Source: Prunus persica (taxonomy: Eukaryota; Streptophyta; Magnoliopsida; Rosales; Rosaceae). Taken from it: DNA of 64,000 bases. Position 1 is the stretch's first letter. Each line of letters starts with the position of its first letter. The notes beneath the pieces were generated by a model. It was not told where the DNA came from. It made no database searches and worked only from the letters and a program-made list of their open reading frames with translations. The position numbers and the translations under genes are program-made. Shown here piece after piece: positions 12,108 through 22,959 of the stretch. The stretch is taken from assembly GCF_000346465.2 (NCBI RefSeq), contig NC_034011.1, forward strand, positions 11,527,195 through 11,591,194, read 5' to 3'.

Positions 12108-13506
12108 TCAATAATTGCCCTGTTTAATAATTTGGAAAACAAACTCTGCCCATTCATTCCGGACTTCATCAATGGCTTCTTGGGGGTATGAAGCTTCTTG
12201 GTTTCCCTTGGCATACTGCATAAACAATGACTATTAGGGTTTATAAATAAAAAGAAATTCAATCACAGACGACGATATTTTTCATAACCGACGTAGTATA
12301 TCCATTCAACGACGTTAATTTTACATGACCGTCGTTGATAATACAAAAAACGACGTGAAATGTATGAAGGTAATTTCTTCTTACCTTATTCTCAAACCCC
12401 AAGGAAGGATCCATGATGATGTCCCTCATGAAGCGCATCACATAATACCCGCATTCGACATTGCTGGGTTGCTTTGGTGTGCCTGAGAGAGTTTTCCAAA
12501 TTACATTTTTACGTCCTGCTCGGCCTATGTGGGTATTATATATTTTTAAAGCACTGTTCACGATGTTTTTCGCCTCTTCGTCGACCACACGATGACCTGG
12601 CAGAGGATCCAGAAAATAGACGGTCTCCTTCTTTGCTCTTACAATCAGCAAGATCCAATGACGGCTGCACAAAATTAATATAAAAACGACGGTTATTTAC
12701 AAAAACGACGTATTATAGTATTTCACACGACGAAATAAAGTAGATAATGACGACATTATATATTTATCACGACGACAAATAAATACCGACGTGGTTAGTA
12801 GTTTCAAACGACTAAATAAAATAAAACACCGACGTGGTTAGTTTATAAGCTGTCATTTATTGAAAATCATAAAAACAAAATCCTAAGGAGACTAACCCTG
12901 GATTGTAAGGCATCATGAAAAGCTGTTCACCGTCTGTCTTCTGAAGTCAAGCTGCTACCAGTCGTGATCTTTCAGTTATTGTGCCAGAGTTGGCACTAAC
13001 TGTAGCAGGGTCAATAAAGCCAACCATGCTGCACATATTGGCTTGTTTCAAAACATCGTGTAAGTACCTAAATACATAAAATAATATAAACAAGTCAGCA
13101 CAAACAAACACGACGGTTATGTATAAAAAAACGACGTATTATAATATTTCACACGACGTACTGAAATAGATGAGGACGTTATAATATATTTATCACGACG
13201 GTAGTTAGTTAAGACAACGTGGTTAGTTAGTTAAGACGACGCAATATATAAACCAACGAGGTATTATTTTAGAAGTACAAACCTCATATATACAGCCAAT
13301 ACAGTAGCTCCAATTTCTTCCATGCCTGCAAATTGTGTAATATCTTCAGGCAGGAGGAAGGTATCGCGCTCACCACCAAACACCTCCTTATCAATTGTAA
13401 ATTGGAGTGTCTTATCCTCAGGCAGGAGTGTCGTTTCCACAAAACGACAAAGGGTTTTTAAAGAAGATGGCGCCTCCATATTTGAATAAGCACCAACTTC
13501 AATAAC
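12108..13506 (-). pseudogene. 3' exons of the Transposase_24-Ulp1 gene, orphaned left copy
   Basis: Four exons are recognisable by comparison with the right copy: 13506-13283, 13067-12897, 12664-12385 and 12215-12108. They encode the C-terminal C48 (Ulp1-like) peptidase part, with HWILLIV (catalytic His), YFLDPLPG (Asp) and NVECGYYVMRF (Cys). The N-terminal Transposase_24 exons are absent from this arm. The second exon has TGA where the right arm has CGA (an arginine codon), a CpG-decay-type nonsense change. Without a promoter or 5' exons this is a dead fragment. Confidence 0.8.
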
Positions 13507-13655
13507 CTGTTTAAATAAATAAAAAAAATGACGTGGTAATTCAATAAAGACGACGGTTTAAGTAATAAAACGTCGTCTTAAAAGTATTTAAACGACGGTG
13601 AAAAAACTGTCGTGGTAATTCAATAAAGACGACGGTTTTATGAATAAAGCGTCGT

Positions 13656-15996
13656 TGTTTTCTGGTCGTCTTTTTCACTTTTTGTAGTAGTGACTTAGAG
13701 TTGTGACTTGTGGTAATGCTTCTGGTCGACCACGACGGTGTATTACTATTGACGTCGTATGAACATAAATACCACGACGTTATATAAATAATAGTTTACC
13801 ACGACGGTGTATTACTATTGACGTCGTGTGAACATATATACCACGACGTTATATAAATAATGGTTTTAAACATTTATTACGTCTGAGATTATTTCATTGC
13901 GTCGTCTAAAATCATATCATACGTCGTATTTTTTTAATACCGTCGTTTGTGTTCTTAATGTTTTCCTGAAATATTTTCACTTGCAGTTTTGTCTGTTAAA
14001 ATGGTTTCTCAACAACAAACTAAGGATTCTGGCTCCAAGAAGCTTGGAATGGTAGCTCCTCAAGACAAGTCTTCGAAGGAGATGAAGTCTTCGAAGAAGA
14101 TGAAGTTTGCTTCATCATCTGCTGAGACAGAACAAACCAGCCAGACAACAATCTCAGATGATTCAAAGACTGGTCGAGGTATGAGCACAATGCCTCGTGT
14201 TGTGAAGAGAAAGCTTCAGAAACTGAGGCCAATTGTTGAGTACAATAAAAGGGGGAAAGGTGTTGGCCAAGCACATATTGAGATACAGTCGTATATTGGT
14301 GTGTTGGCACGCTCCAGGATCCCACTTGTGGACAAGAAATGGTCCCAAATCCCCAAGGATATAAAGGAGCAGATTTGGGAAGCAGTTGACATGGCTTTTG
14401 TCGTAGGCCAAGGGGGCAAGACCTCTGTTTTAGCTTCTGCTTCCAAGAAATGGAAGGATTTCAAGTCTACACTAACGAGGCATTATATCCTTCCATACAC
14501 CAATGACAGGGAGAAATTAAGCCAACCCCCTGAAACATATAAATTCATAGAGAAAGCACAATGGGATGCCTTTGTAGCTTCAAGGCTATCCAAAGATTTT
14601 GAGTCTGTGCATTCTCAACATGCACAGATTAGGGAGAAACTCGAGTACAATCATCGATTGTCTCGAAAAGGATATGCTGGATTGGAGGATCAATTGGAGG
14701 AAACCATGCCTGGGGTAGAAATTGATCGATCTACCTTATGGAAGAGAGCTAGACAGGACAAACATGGTAACATCCCTGATCCAAAGGTGGCAGAGAAAGC
14801 AAAATTAATTGTAAGCCTACTATCACTCTGTTTTAAATTTTTATTAAACTGTAAATTATTCTTATTACGTCGTATGTTATATTTTTCGTCGTGTGAATGA
14901 TATTACCACGTCGAAAAGTTTTTAAAAACGTCGTTAAAGGTCTAAATAGGAATCACTACTATGTTTTCTGTAATTATAGCATAAGACGTCGGTGGTTCAT
15001 TTTCGCGTCGTGTGAATGATATTACCACGTCGAAACTTTTTTAAAAACGTCGTTAACGGTCTAAATAGGAATCACTACTCTGTTATCTTTAATTATAGCA
15101 TAAGACGTCGGTTGTTTATTCATTTCGTCGTTTTAAATAAATAACCACGTCGGTATAACTACCGTCGTGATAAGTTTAATAACGTCGGTTTATACGTTAT
15201 TGCGTCGTGTGAAATTATATAATACGTCGTTTGTACATAAATAACCGTCGTGTGTTTTTTTGTTTATCTTTTTTTAGGATGAATTGCAGAAACAAGTCTC
15301 GGAAGGCAAAGTCAGAGTAGATGGCAGCAATGATGTGCTGACCATGGCTTTGGGCCCCGAGCATCCAGGCAGACTGAGGGGAGTTGGTGCTGGTGTTTCC
15401 CCAAGGCAATATTTCAATTTGCCCAAACCACAGAGGGTAAGCTTTGACGACCGTTTGAAGGACAGTTTAAGAGTTCTCCTTCAAGAAGAGACTAAAAAGA
15501 TGGAGGCTAAGGCAAGGGAAGAGGCCTTAAGGATGGAGGCTAGGACAAAACAATTGGTAGAGGCTGAGAGGGAGCATTTCCTGAGTCAGCTTTCCCTATT
15601 AATTCCCAATTTTGATCCAAGCATGCTTAAACCAAGAATTAGCCAAAGCCCCAAAAATCCAATGTCTGACAAAGCTAGCTGCTCTGGAGGTGATGTGAGA
15701 TCCCTACATTTGGAGGATGATACTGCCAAAATGGGGAAACATCAGCCAGATGAAGAGAAGGAAGAAGAAAAAAGAGATGAAGAGAAGGAAGAAGAAAAGG
15801 AGAAAGAAGATGAAGAAAAGCATGACGACAAGGTATGTTCACATAACTTTGCCTTTTTTATTTGTTTTTCAAAATTTCAGACGTCGATATTTTTATTTAA
15901 TCCGTCGTTTGTTTAAAACTTAGACGGCGGAATTTTTTTAAGACGTAATAAAATATTTAAACGACGGTTTTTGCACCGTCGTTTAAATGGTTTCAG
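13656..15996. other. Unique spacer (loop) of the fold-back element
   Basis: Not duplicated in the arms. It begins with a CACTA terminus (to 13692), ACT, and about 30 bp of filler, then resumes CGTCG-type subterminal sequence at the palindrome TGGTCGACCA (about 13723). Exons 1-2 of the Transposase_24-Ulp1 gene occupy most of it. No 5' CACTA terminus for the right element is present. A 68-bp unit is repeated in tandem at 13731-13865. Confidence 0.75.
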
Positions 15997-17564
15997 ACGA
16001 CGCTTTATTCATAAAACCGTCGTCTTTATTGAATTACCACGACAGTTTTTTCACCGTCGTTTAAATACTTTTAAGACGACGTTTTATTACTTAAACCGTC
16101 GTCTTTATTGAATTACCACGTCATTTTTTTTATTTCTTTAAACAGGTTATTGAAGTTGGTGCTTATTCAAATATGGAGGCGCCATCTTCTTTAAAAACCC
16201 TTTGTCGTTTTGTGGAAACGACACTCCTGCCTGAGGATAAGACACTCCAATTTACAATTGATAAGGAGGTGTTTGGTGGTGAGCGCGATACCTTCCTCCT
16301 GCCTGAAGATATTACACAATTTGCAGGCATGGAAGAAATTGGAGCTACTGTATTGGCTGTATATATGAGGTTTGTACTTCTAAAATAATACCTCGTTGGT
16401 TTATATATTGCGTCGTCTTAACTAACTAACCACGTCGTCTTAACTAACTACCGTCGTGATAAATATATTATAACGTCCTCATCTATTTCAGTACGTCGTG
16501 TGAAATATTATAATACGTCGTTTTTTTATACATAACCGTCGTGTTTTGTGTGCTGACTTGTTAATATTATTTTATTTGTTTAGGTACTTACNNNNNNNNN
16601 NNNNNNNNNNNNNNNNNNNNNNNNNNNNNNNNNNNNNNNNNNNNNNNNNNNNNNNNNNNNNNNNNNNNNNNNNNNNNNNNNNNNNNNNNNNATAACTGAA
16701 AGATCACGACTGGTAGCAGCTCGACTTCAGAAGACAGACGGTGAACAGCTTTTCCATGATGCCTTACAATCCAGGGTTAGTCTCCTTAGGATTTTGTTTT
16801 TATGATCTTCAATAAATGACAGCTTATAAACTAACCACGTCGGTGTTTTATTTTATTTAGTCGTTTGAAACTACTAACCACGTCGGTATTTATTTGTCGT
16901 CGTGATAAATATATAATGTCGTCGTTATCTACTTTATTTCGTCGTGTGAAATACTATAATACGTCGTTTTTGTAAATAACCGTCGTTTTTATATTAATTT
17001 TGTGCAGCCGTCATTGGATCTTGCTGATTGTAAGAGCAAAGAAGGAGACCGTCTATTTTCTGGATCCTCTGCCAGGTCATCGTGTGGTCGACGAAGAGGC
17101 GAAAAACATCGTGAACAGTGCTTTAAAAATATATAATACCCACATAGGCCGAGCAGGACGTAAAAATGTAATTTGGAAAACTCTCTCAGGCACACCAAAG
17201 CAACCCAGCAATGTCGAATGCGGGTATTATGTGATGCGCTTCATGAGGGACATCATCATGGATCCTTCCTTGGGGTTTGAGAATAAGGTAAGAAGAAATT
17301 ACCTTCATACATTTCACGTCGTTTTTTGTATTATCAACGACGGTCATGTAAAATTAACGTCGTTGAATGGATATACTACGTCGGTTATGAAAAATATCGT
17401 CGTCTGTGATTGAATTTCTTTTTATTTATAAACCCTAATAGTCATTGTTTATGCAGTATGCCAAGGGAAACCAGGAAGCTTCATACCCCCAAGAAGCCAT
17501 TGATGAAGTCCGGAATGAATGGGCAGAGATTGTTTTCCAAATTATTAAACAGGGCAATTATTGA
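14001..17564 (+). CDS. Transposase_24 (Ptta/En-Spm) fused to C48 Ulp1-like protease, frameshifted
   Basis: Six-exon model: 14001-14810, 15278-15832, 16146-16369, 16584-16775, 17008-17287, 17457-17564, with GT-AG introns. Exons 1-2 give a Transposase_24 protein: a lysine/serine-rich N-terminus, the core through KARQDKHGNIPDPKVAEKA, then NDVLTMALGPEHPGRLRGVG, and an acidic Glu/Lys tail. Exons 3-6 keep phase and encode a C48 cysteine protease with His, Asp and Cys motifs, so the natural product would be a fusion of about 715 residues. Exon 4 holds a 100-N gap and a 1-nt insertion (TTTTCC where the left arm has TTTTC) that breaks the frame before the catalytic His. The product presumably binds subterminal motifs. 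Real or assembly-caused inactivation cannot be told apart here. Confidence 0.78.
14811..15277 (+). repeat. Intron 1 packed with CGTCG-type motifs, tandem 110-bp unit
   Basis: This intron has a unit of about 110 bp twice in tandem (about 14886-14995 and 14996-15110). Each unit contains GTGTGAATGATATTACCACG, GGTCTAAATAGGAATCACTA and ATAAGACGTCGGT. The motif type is the same as at the element ends. Introns 2-5 are similarly rich. Confidence 0.8.
16592..16691. other. Assembly gap, 100 N, inside Ulp1 exon 4
   Basis: The inverted copy at 12897-13067 is gap free. Comparing exon lengths, about 80 bases are hidden here rather than 100. Confidence 0.9.
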
Positions 17565-18578
17565 ACACTTGATATTTATGTATAATGTACAAATTTTCTC
17601 TATAATATGTAATGTAAAAATTTGTTGAGGTTTTCTTAAATTAAAAAAAAAAACAAACATACAAATTGCTTAACCGACGTGTAATACTTTTCCAACGACC
17701 TAATAAAGTCACAAACCGTCGTATTTTGTTGTTTCGTGTTTTAAACAAATACGACGTAAAAATATAGTTAGACGACGTTCTTTGAACAATTGAGTCGTTT
17801 ATGGTTTACAACATCTTCAATTTCTTAAGGGTTCAGGGTATCATCGACGACGACAGCGGTTAAGTCGTGGAATATATATTTTACGTCGGATAGTTAAATA
17901 TCCGCCATGGTTTCTCATTTAAACGACGTCATTTTAACGACTTAGTAGTCTATTACAATTTACAACGTCTACAATTTATTAACACCGACGTGGTTTGTTG
18001 TTGTGGTAAGAATATTTTATTATTTTTATATCAAAATATTCAAAATAAATTTAAAATAAATCAGAAAAATGCAAAGTCAACTCCTATGAAGTCATTGATA
18101 TATTTTCTTCCCCCTAAACCTTGAAAAAATTCATTTTGAATAACAAAAATTTAAAATGACCATCCAAAATAAAATTATTTTGATGAGTCATAAAATCACT
18201 TCTAGTTTTATGGTTTAGGGTTTAGAGTCTAGGGTTTAGAGATTAGGGTTGTTATTTATTGGGGTTTATTTTTAAAGTATAATTTTTGGGTAGTCTAGGG
18301 TATATGTTAGGCTTTAAAACCATAAAACCTTTTATAAACTTAATTTTTTAAATTGTATAATTTAGTTTTATGGGTTTAGGATATTAATTTTTAACGACGG
18401 TGGTTGCGTCGTGGAAATACATATTTTACGTCGTACAGAAAAACATACGACATGGTTTACGCTTTAAACGACGTCATTTTAATATGTAAGTCGGTTTATA
18501 TAATTTACAACGTCTTTAATTTCTTAACACCGACGTGGTTTTTCAGTCGTCGTATAATAAAAAATTCAAAATAAATTT

Positions 18579-18698
18579 NNNNNNNNNNNNNNNNNNNNNN
18601 NNNNNNNNNNNNNNNNNNNNNNNNNNNNNNNNNNNNNNNNNNNNNNNNNNNNNNNNNNNNNNNNNNNNNNNNNNNNNNNNNNNNNNNNNNNNNNNNNN
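18579..18698. other. Assembly gap, 120 N, upstream of TNPD
   Basis: The mirror segment in the left arm, about 10949-11083, suggests about 135 hidden bases containing CGTCG-type motifs. Confidence 0.85.
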
Positions 18699-18799
18699 TT
18701 TAAAGAGCGCGAACTCTAAAAATTTTCGCGCGACCTAAATTTTTTTAGATTTGGCTCTTATTCTTATACTTCGAACCCTAAAACCTAAAATTTTCAGAT

Positions 18800-18891
18800 T
18801 TCGCGCGACATAACATTTCGCTCTCTCACTTCTGCTCTAATTAAAAGTTGCACTCTCCAGGCTCCGTCGAATCTGTGAGCTCGTCCAACCT
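18800..18891 (+). promoter_or_regulatory. Likely non-coding first exon of TNPD
   Basis: A CT-rich leader (CTCTCTCACTTCTGCTC) ends in a strong donor CCT|GTAAGTAT at 18891/18892. The matching acceptor TTATAG lies at 19510-19515, nine bases before the TNPD ATG. This is inferred from splice signals only. The mirror copy is at about 10757-10850. Confidence 0.5.
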
Positions 18892-19523
18892 GTAAGTATA
18901 AACCCTATCTTCCCCTTGTAAATTCATTGAATGATATTAGGTTGTTTTGTTAAAGGGTTTTATGTGTATGCTTTGCGATCTGTTAATAATGTGCTTATAG
19001 GTATGGGTTCATGGATTTTCTGTTTAATGGGTTCATGGATTACATTATCTGTTATGTTGAATTGGGAATGGATTTAATTTTTTCGTATCTTTTAATCACC
19101 CTATGTTATGTTGAATTGGGAATGGATTTATTGTTTTCATGCTTGGTTTCATGTATATGTTGGTTTCTTGCTTGGTTTCATATATATGTTGTGTTCTTAA
19201 TGGGTTTTGTGTTCTTGAAAATAAACTGAGACACGACGAATTTTAAGGCTTACGACGACGATTACACGACGATTTTTTTAAACTACCGTCGTTGTATTAC
19301 TTATACACGACGGTTTTTTCATAAACCGTCGTTTGTATTACTTATAATAGACGACGTCTGTTGAAAATCCGTCGTCTATATATGCCAAATACGTCTGTTT
19401 TTGTTTAAAACCCGTCGTCTCTGTTGTGTATTACTTGCGATTAGATCATTGTATAATCTGCTATAGTGATGGTCATTGCCTGTATTTTCACTTTATTATA
19501 GATAATAGGTTATAGTGTCGGAG

Positions 19524-22500
19524 ATGGATAAGTCATGGATGCACTCGGATAGAAGATCGAAGGCTTATGAATTTGGGGTGGAAGCATTTTTGAACTTTGC
19601 TGTAGAAAATCTTCTAACTACAACACATATCCGTTGTCCATGTGTTAAATGTGTTAATTTGAAGTTGTTTGGGGTTGGAATTATAAGGGATCACTTATAC
19701 TTTAATGGAATTGACCAAAGCTATAAGAATTGGACATTTCACGGAGAACCTTGGGAAGCAACTACTAATGCTAGTAGAAATGTTGAAGAAGATGATGGCC
19801 ATAGTAGGTACAGTTTTGTGTCTGAAGAAATTGATATGGATGATAATGATTTTGGTGATTTTGGTTCGGATCCGTATGAGTTTGCCAATGTGATTGGGGA
19901 TGGAGATCAACCAGTGTACCCTGGTTGTAGAAAGTACACGAAGTTATCGGCATTAGTGAAGTTGTATAATTTGAAGGCAAAACATGGGATGAGTGATGTC
20001 TGTTTTACAGAATTATTGATACTTCAAGGCGATTTGCTTCCAGAAGGAAATACAATACCAACCTCCATGTATGAGGCTAAAAAGACTTTGTGTGCATTGG
20101 GGCTGAGTTATGAGAAAATGCACGCATGCCCCAATGATTGCATCTTGTATAGGAAGGAGTATGAGGATTCAACTAATTGTCCTACTTGTGGTATCTCAAG
20201 GTGGAAGGAAGGCAAAGATTCAATCTTGAAAGAGGGTGTGCCAGCGAAGGTGGTGTGGTATTTTCCCCCAATTCCAAGGTTTAAAAGGATGTTTCAATCA
20301 CATGAGACAGCTAAGAGTTTGACTTGGTGGCATGCTGCTAGAAAATCAATTGACGGTCAGATGTCTCATCCGGCGGATTCCCCGTCTTGGAAACTTCTTG
20401 ATGATAAATGGCCTGAGTTTGGTAATGAGCCGAGAAACTTGAGATTGGCTCTTTCATCTGATGGATTCAATCCCCACAGTTCTCTAAGTAGCAGATATAG
20501 TTGTTGGCCGGTTATCTTAGTTACATATAATCTCCCTCCATGGCTGTGCATGAAACGAAAGTTCATGATGTTAACCTTATTGATTTCCGGTCCTAAACAA
20601 CCCGGAAATGATATAGACGTCTACTTGGAGCCTTTGATTGATGATTTAAAATCCTTGTGGGTTGGGATTAGAGGAGTGTATGATGCACATAATGGAGAAT
20701 ACTTTACACTCAGAGCTGCATTAATGTGGACAATTAATGATTTCCCCGCCTATGGAAACTTATCTGGTTGTGTTGTTAAAGGATATAAAGCTTGTCCAAT
20801 ATGCGGCGATGATACACCTAGTCACAGGTTGAAAAATGGCCACAAAATTTGTTACATTGGGCATAGAAAATGGTTACCAATCAATCATCCATATAGGAGG
20901 CAACGTGCAGCTTTTAATGGGAAACCTGAATATGGCATACCTCCCGAGCCATTAACCGGAGAAGAAGTGCTGCATATGGTTGAAAATGGTGACAGAGTTT
21001 GTTGGAAGAAGAAATCAATATTCTTTGATCTCGAGTATTGGAAATACCTTCCTGTGAGGCATGCCCTAGATGTTATGCACATTGAGAAGAATGTTTGCGA
21101 TAGTATCATTGGTACATTGCTGGAGATCCCTGGAAAAAATAAAGATGGGATTGCTGCTCGATTAGATTTATTGAACATGGGGGTCAAAACTGATTTGCAA
21201 TCCGAGTATGGAGAAAGACGTACTCGTTTGCCTCCTGGGCCTTGGAATTTGTCAAGAGCAGAGAAGAGAGAGGTTTGCAATTCTTTCTATGGTATGAAGG
21301 TCCCTGAAGGTTATTCTTCAAATATTAAAAATCTTGTATCTTTACAAGATTCAAGACTTCTTGGCCTTAAATCACATGATTGTCATACCTTAATGCAACA
21401 ATTGCTCCCTGTGGCAATTCGTTCTGTTTTGGAGAAGCCTGCAAGGTATGCAATAACTCGTTTGTGCTTCTTCTTCAATGCTATATGTGCAAAGACTGTT
21501 GATGTTTCCAAGCTAGATAAGTTGGAAGAAGATGTAGTAGTTACTCTGTGTTTGCTTGAGAAGTACTTTCCCCCTTCATTCTTTGATATCATGGTTCATC
21601 TAGTAGTACATCTTGTCAGAGAAGTTCGTCTATGTGGGCCAGTATATTTTAGGTGGATGTATCCGTTTGAAAGATATATGAAAGTGCTGAAGGGGTATGT
21701 TCAGAATCGTACTCGTCCCGAAGGTTGCATTGCTGAGCGGTATATAGCTGAAGAAGCGGTAGAGTGTTGTACTCAGCATTTATCTGATGTTAGTACAGTT
21801 GGAGTGCCTTCAAGCCAAAAGATGGGACTTTCAAAGCCATTATCAGGTTGCACAGTGAGCGTAGTTGATCAGGACCTGTTGAATCAAGCACATCTATATG
21901 TCTTGGAGAATACGGAGGAAGTCCTACCTTATATCGAGTACGTATGAGCTTTATTCTTTAAGTTTCCATTTTAAATTATTTCTTATGTTTATCTTCTATA
22001 TTTAGGACCGTAATGCTTGAATTTTTCGTGTCATGTAGGCAACATATGATTCACATCAAGACTGCTTATCCAAAATTTAGAAAGAGAACAAAGTGGCTGC
22101 AGGATAAGCACAATAGCACTTTCATTCAATGGCTACGCTTCAAGGTATATATTGTTGAATAACATATTTCTCTTTTAATTTTCTTCTTATTTATATGTTA
22201 GATTGAATTAAGATATGATTAATTTGCAGGTTCAAAGTGAACTTGAGGAAGACAATCATGGCGTATCAGAAAATTTAAGGTGGCTAGCAGCTGGTCCAAA
22301 CATGTCAGTGCCATTATATAGGAGCTATCTTATTAAAGGTATTAAATTCAATATCAAGGCACAAGATGATGTGCGGACAACTCAAATAGTGGAGTTTATT
22401 TACTTGCACATACCATGCAAGTTGCTAGTGCCAAGGATAAAAACCCAATTCTCTCAAATATGGGTTTCTATGGTGTCATTCAAGAAATTTGGGACCTTGA

Positions 22501-22874
22501 CTACCAAAAGTTTACAATCCCAGTCTTTAGGTGTGATTGGATAGATAGTTCTGGTCCTTGTAGTCGACGAACTTGGATTTACCCTTGTAGATTTGAGTAA
22601 AATTGGACATAGGAATGACCAATTTGTTTTGGCTTCTCAAGTCAAACAAATATTTTTTGTTGACGACCCGATGCATCGTGGTTGGTCGGTAGTGTTATCA
22701 ATGCCTAATAGAGAATATAATGATGTTATTGGTGATGAAGTCTTAGGTGATGTGATAATTGAGTGTGAGCCATTTACTAGAGGGATGCCAAATGTTGACA
22801 CATTTGATGAACTGGTGGGTGAGTTAGGCGGTCAAAATATTCGAGATGGGTGTGAAGATATATGGATTGAATGA
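19524..22874 (+). pseudogene. CACTA TNPD transposase, right copy, with two frameshifts
   Basis: Same three-exon structure as the left copy (19524-21937, 22039-22144, 22230-22874). Exons 1 and 2 are intact. In exon 3, one A is missing near 22385 (CAAATAG against CAAAATAG) and one C is gained near 22556 (GGTCCTTG against GGTCTTG). The two indels cancel, but the shifted stretch reads into a stop near 22542, so DUF4216 is truncated. One is a homopolymer run and the other a short CC run, so sequencing error near the scaffold gaps is possible. Transpos_assoc, tnp2 and DUF4218 are as in the left copy. Confidence 0.82.
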
Positions 22875-22959
22875 TGCTTATGTAATTGGCAGTGTATGAC
22901 ATTAATTTTGTAATATATTGTAATGTGATTTCTTCACTTTCTACGTTCAAATAAAACAC

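Larger units (their letters stand above)
5164..13692 (-). mobile_element. Left CACTA element, internally deleted, both termini present
   Basis: Termini CACTACTACAAAAAAGG (5164) and, inverted, CACTACTACAAAAAGTG (ending 13692), with ACT on both outer sides (5161-5163, 13693-13695). It holds an apparently intact TNPD gene and only the 3' exons of the Transposase_24-Ulp1 gene, both on the minus strand. Relative to the right element, sequence equivalent to 13.7-15.99 kb (Transposase_24 exons) is replaced by a direct join to a terminus at 13655. This is the usual make-up of a defective derivative. Confidence 0.8.

Noticed and set aside
15200..15920. Acidic Glu/Lys-rich open frames treated as a separate chaperone-like gene
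   Set aside because: They are exon 2 of the Transposase_24-Ulp1 gene, with matching splice sites and phase.
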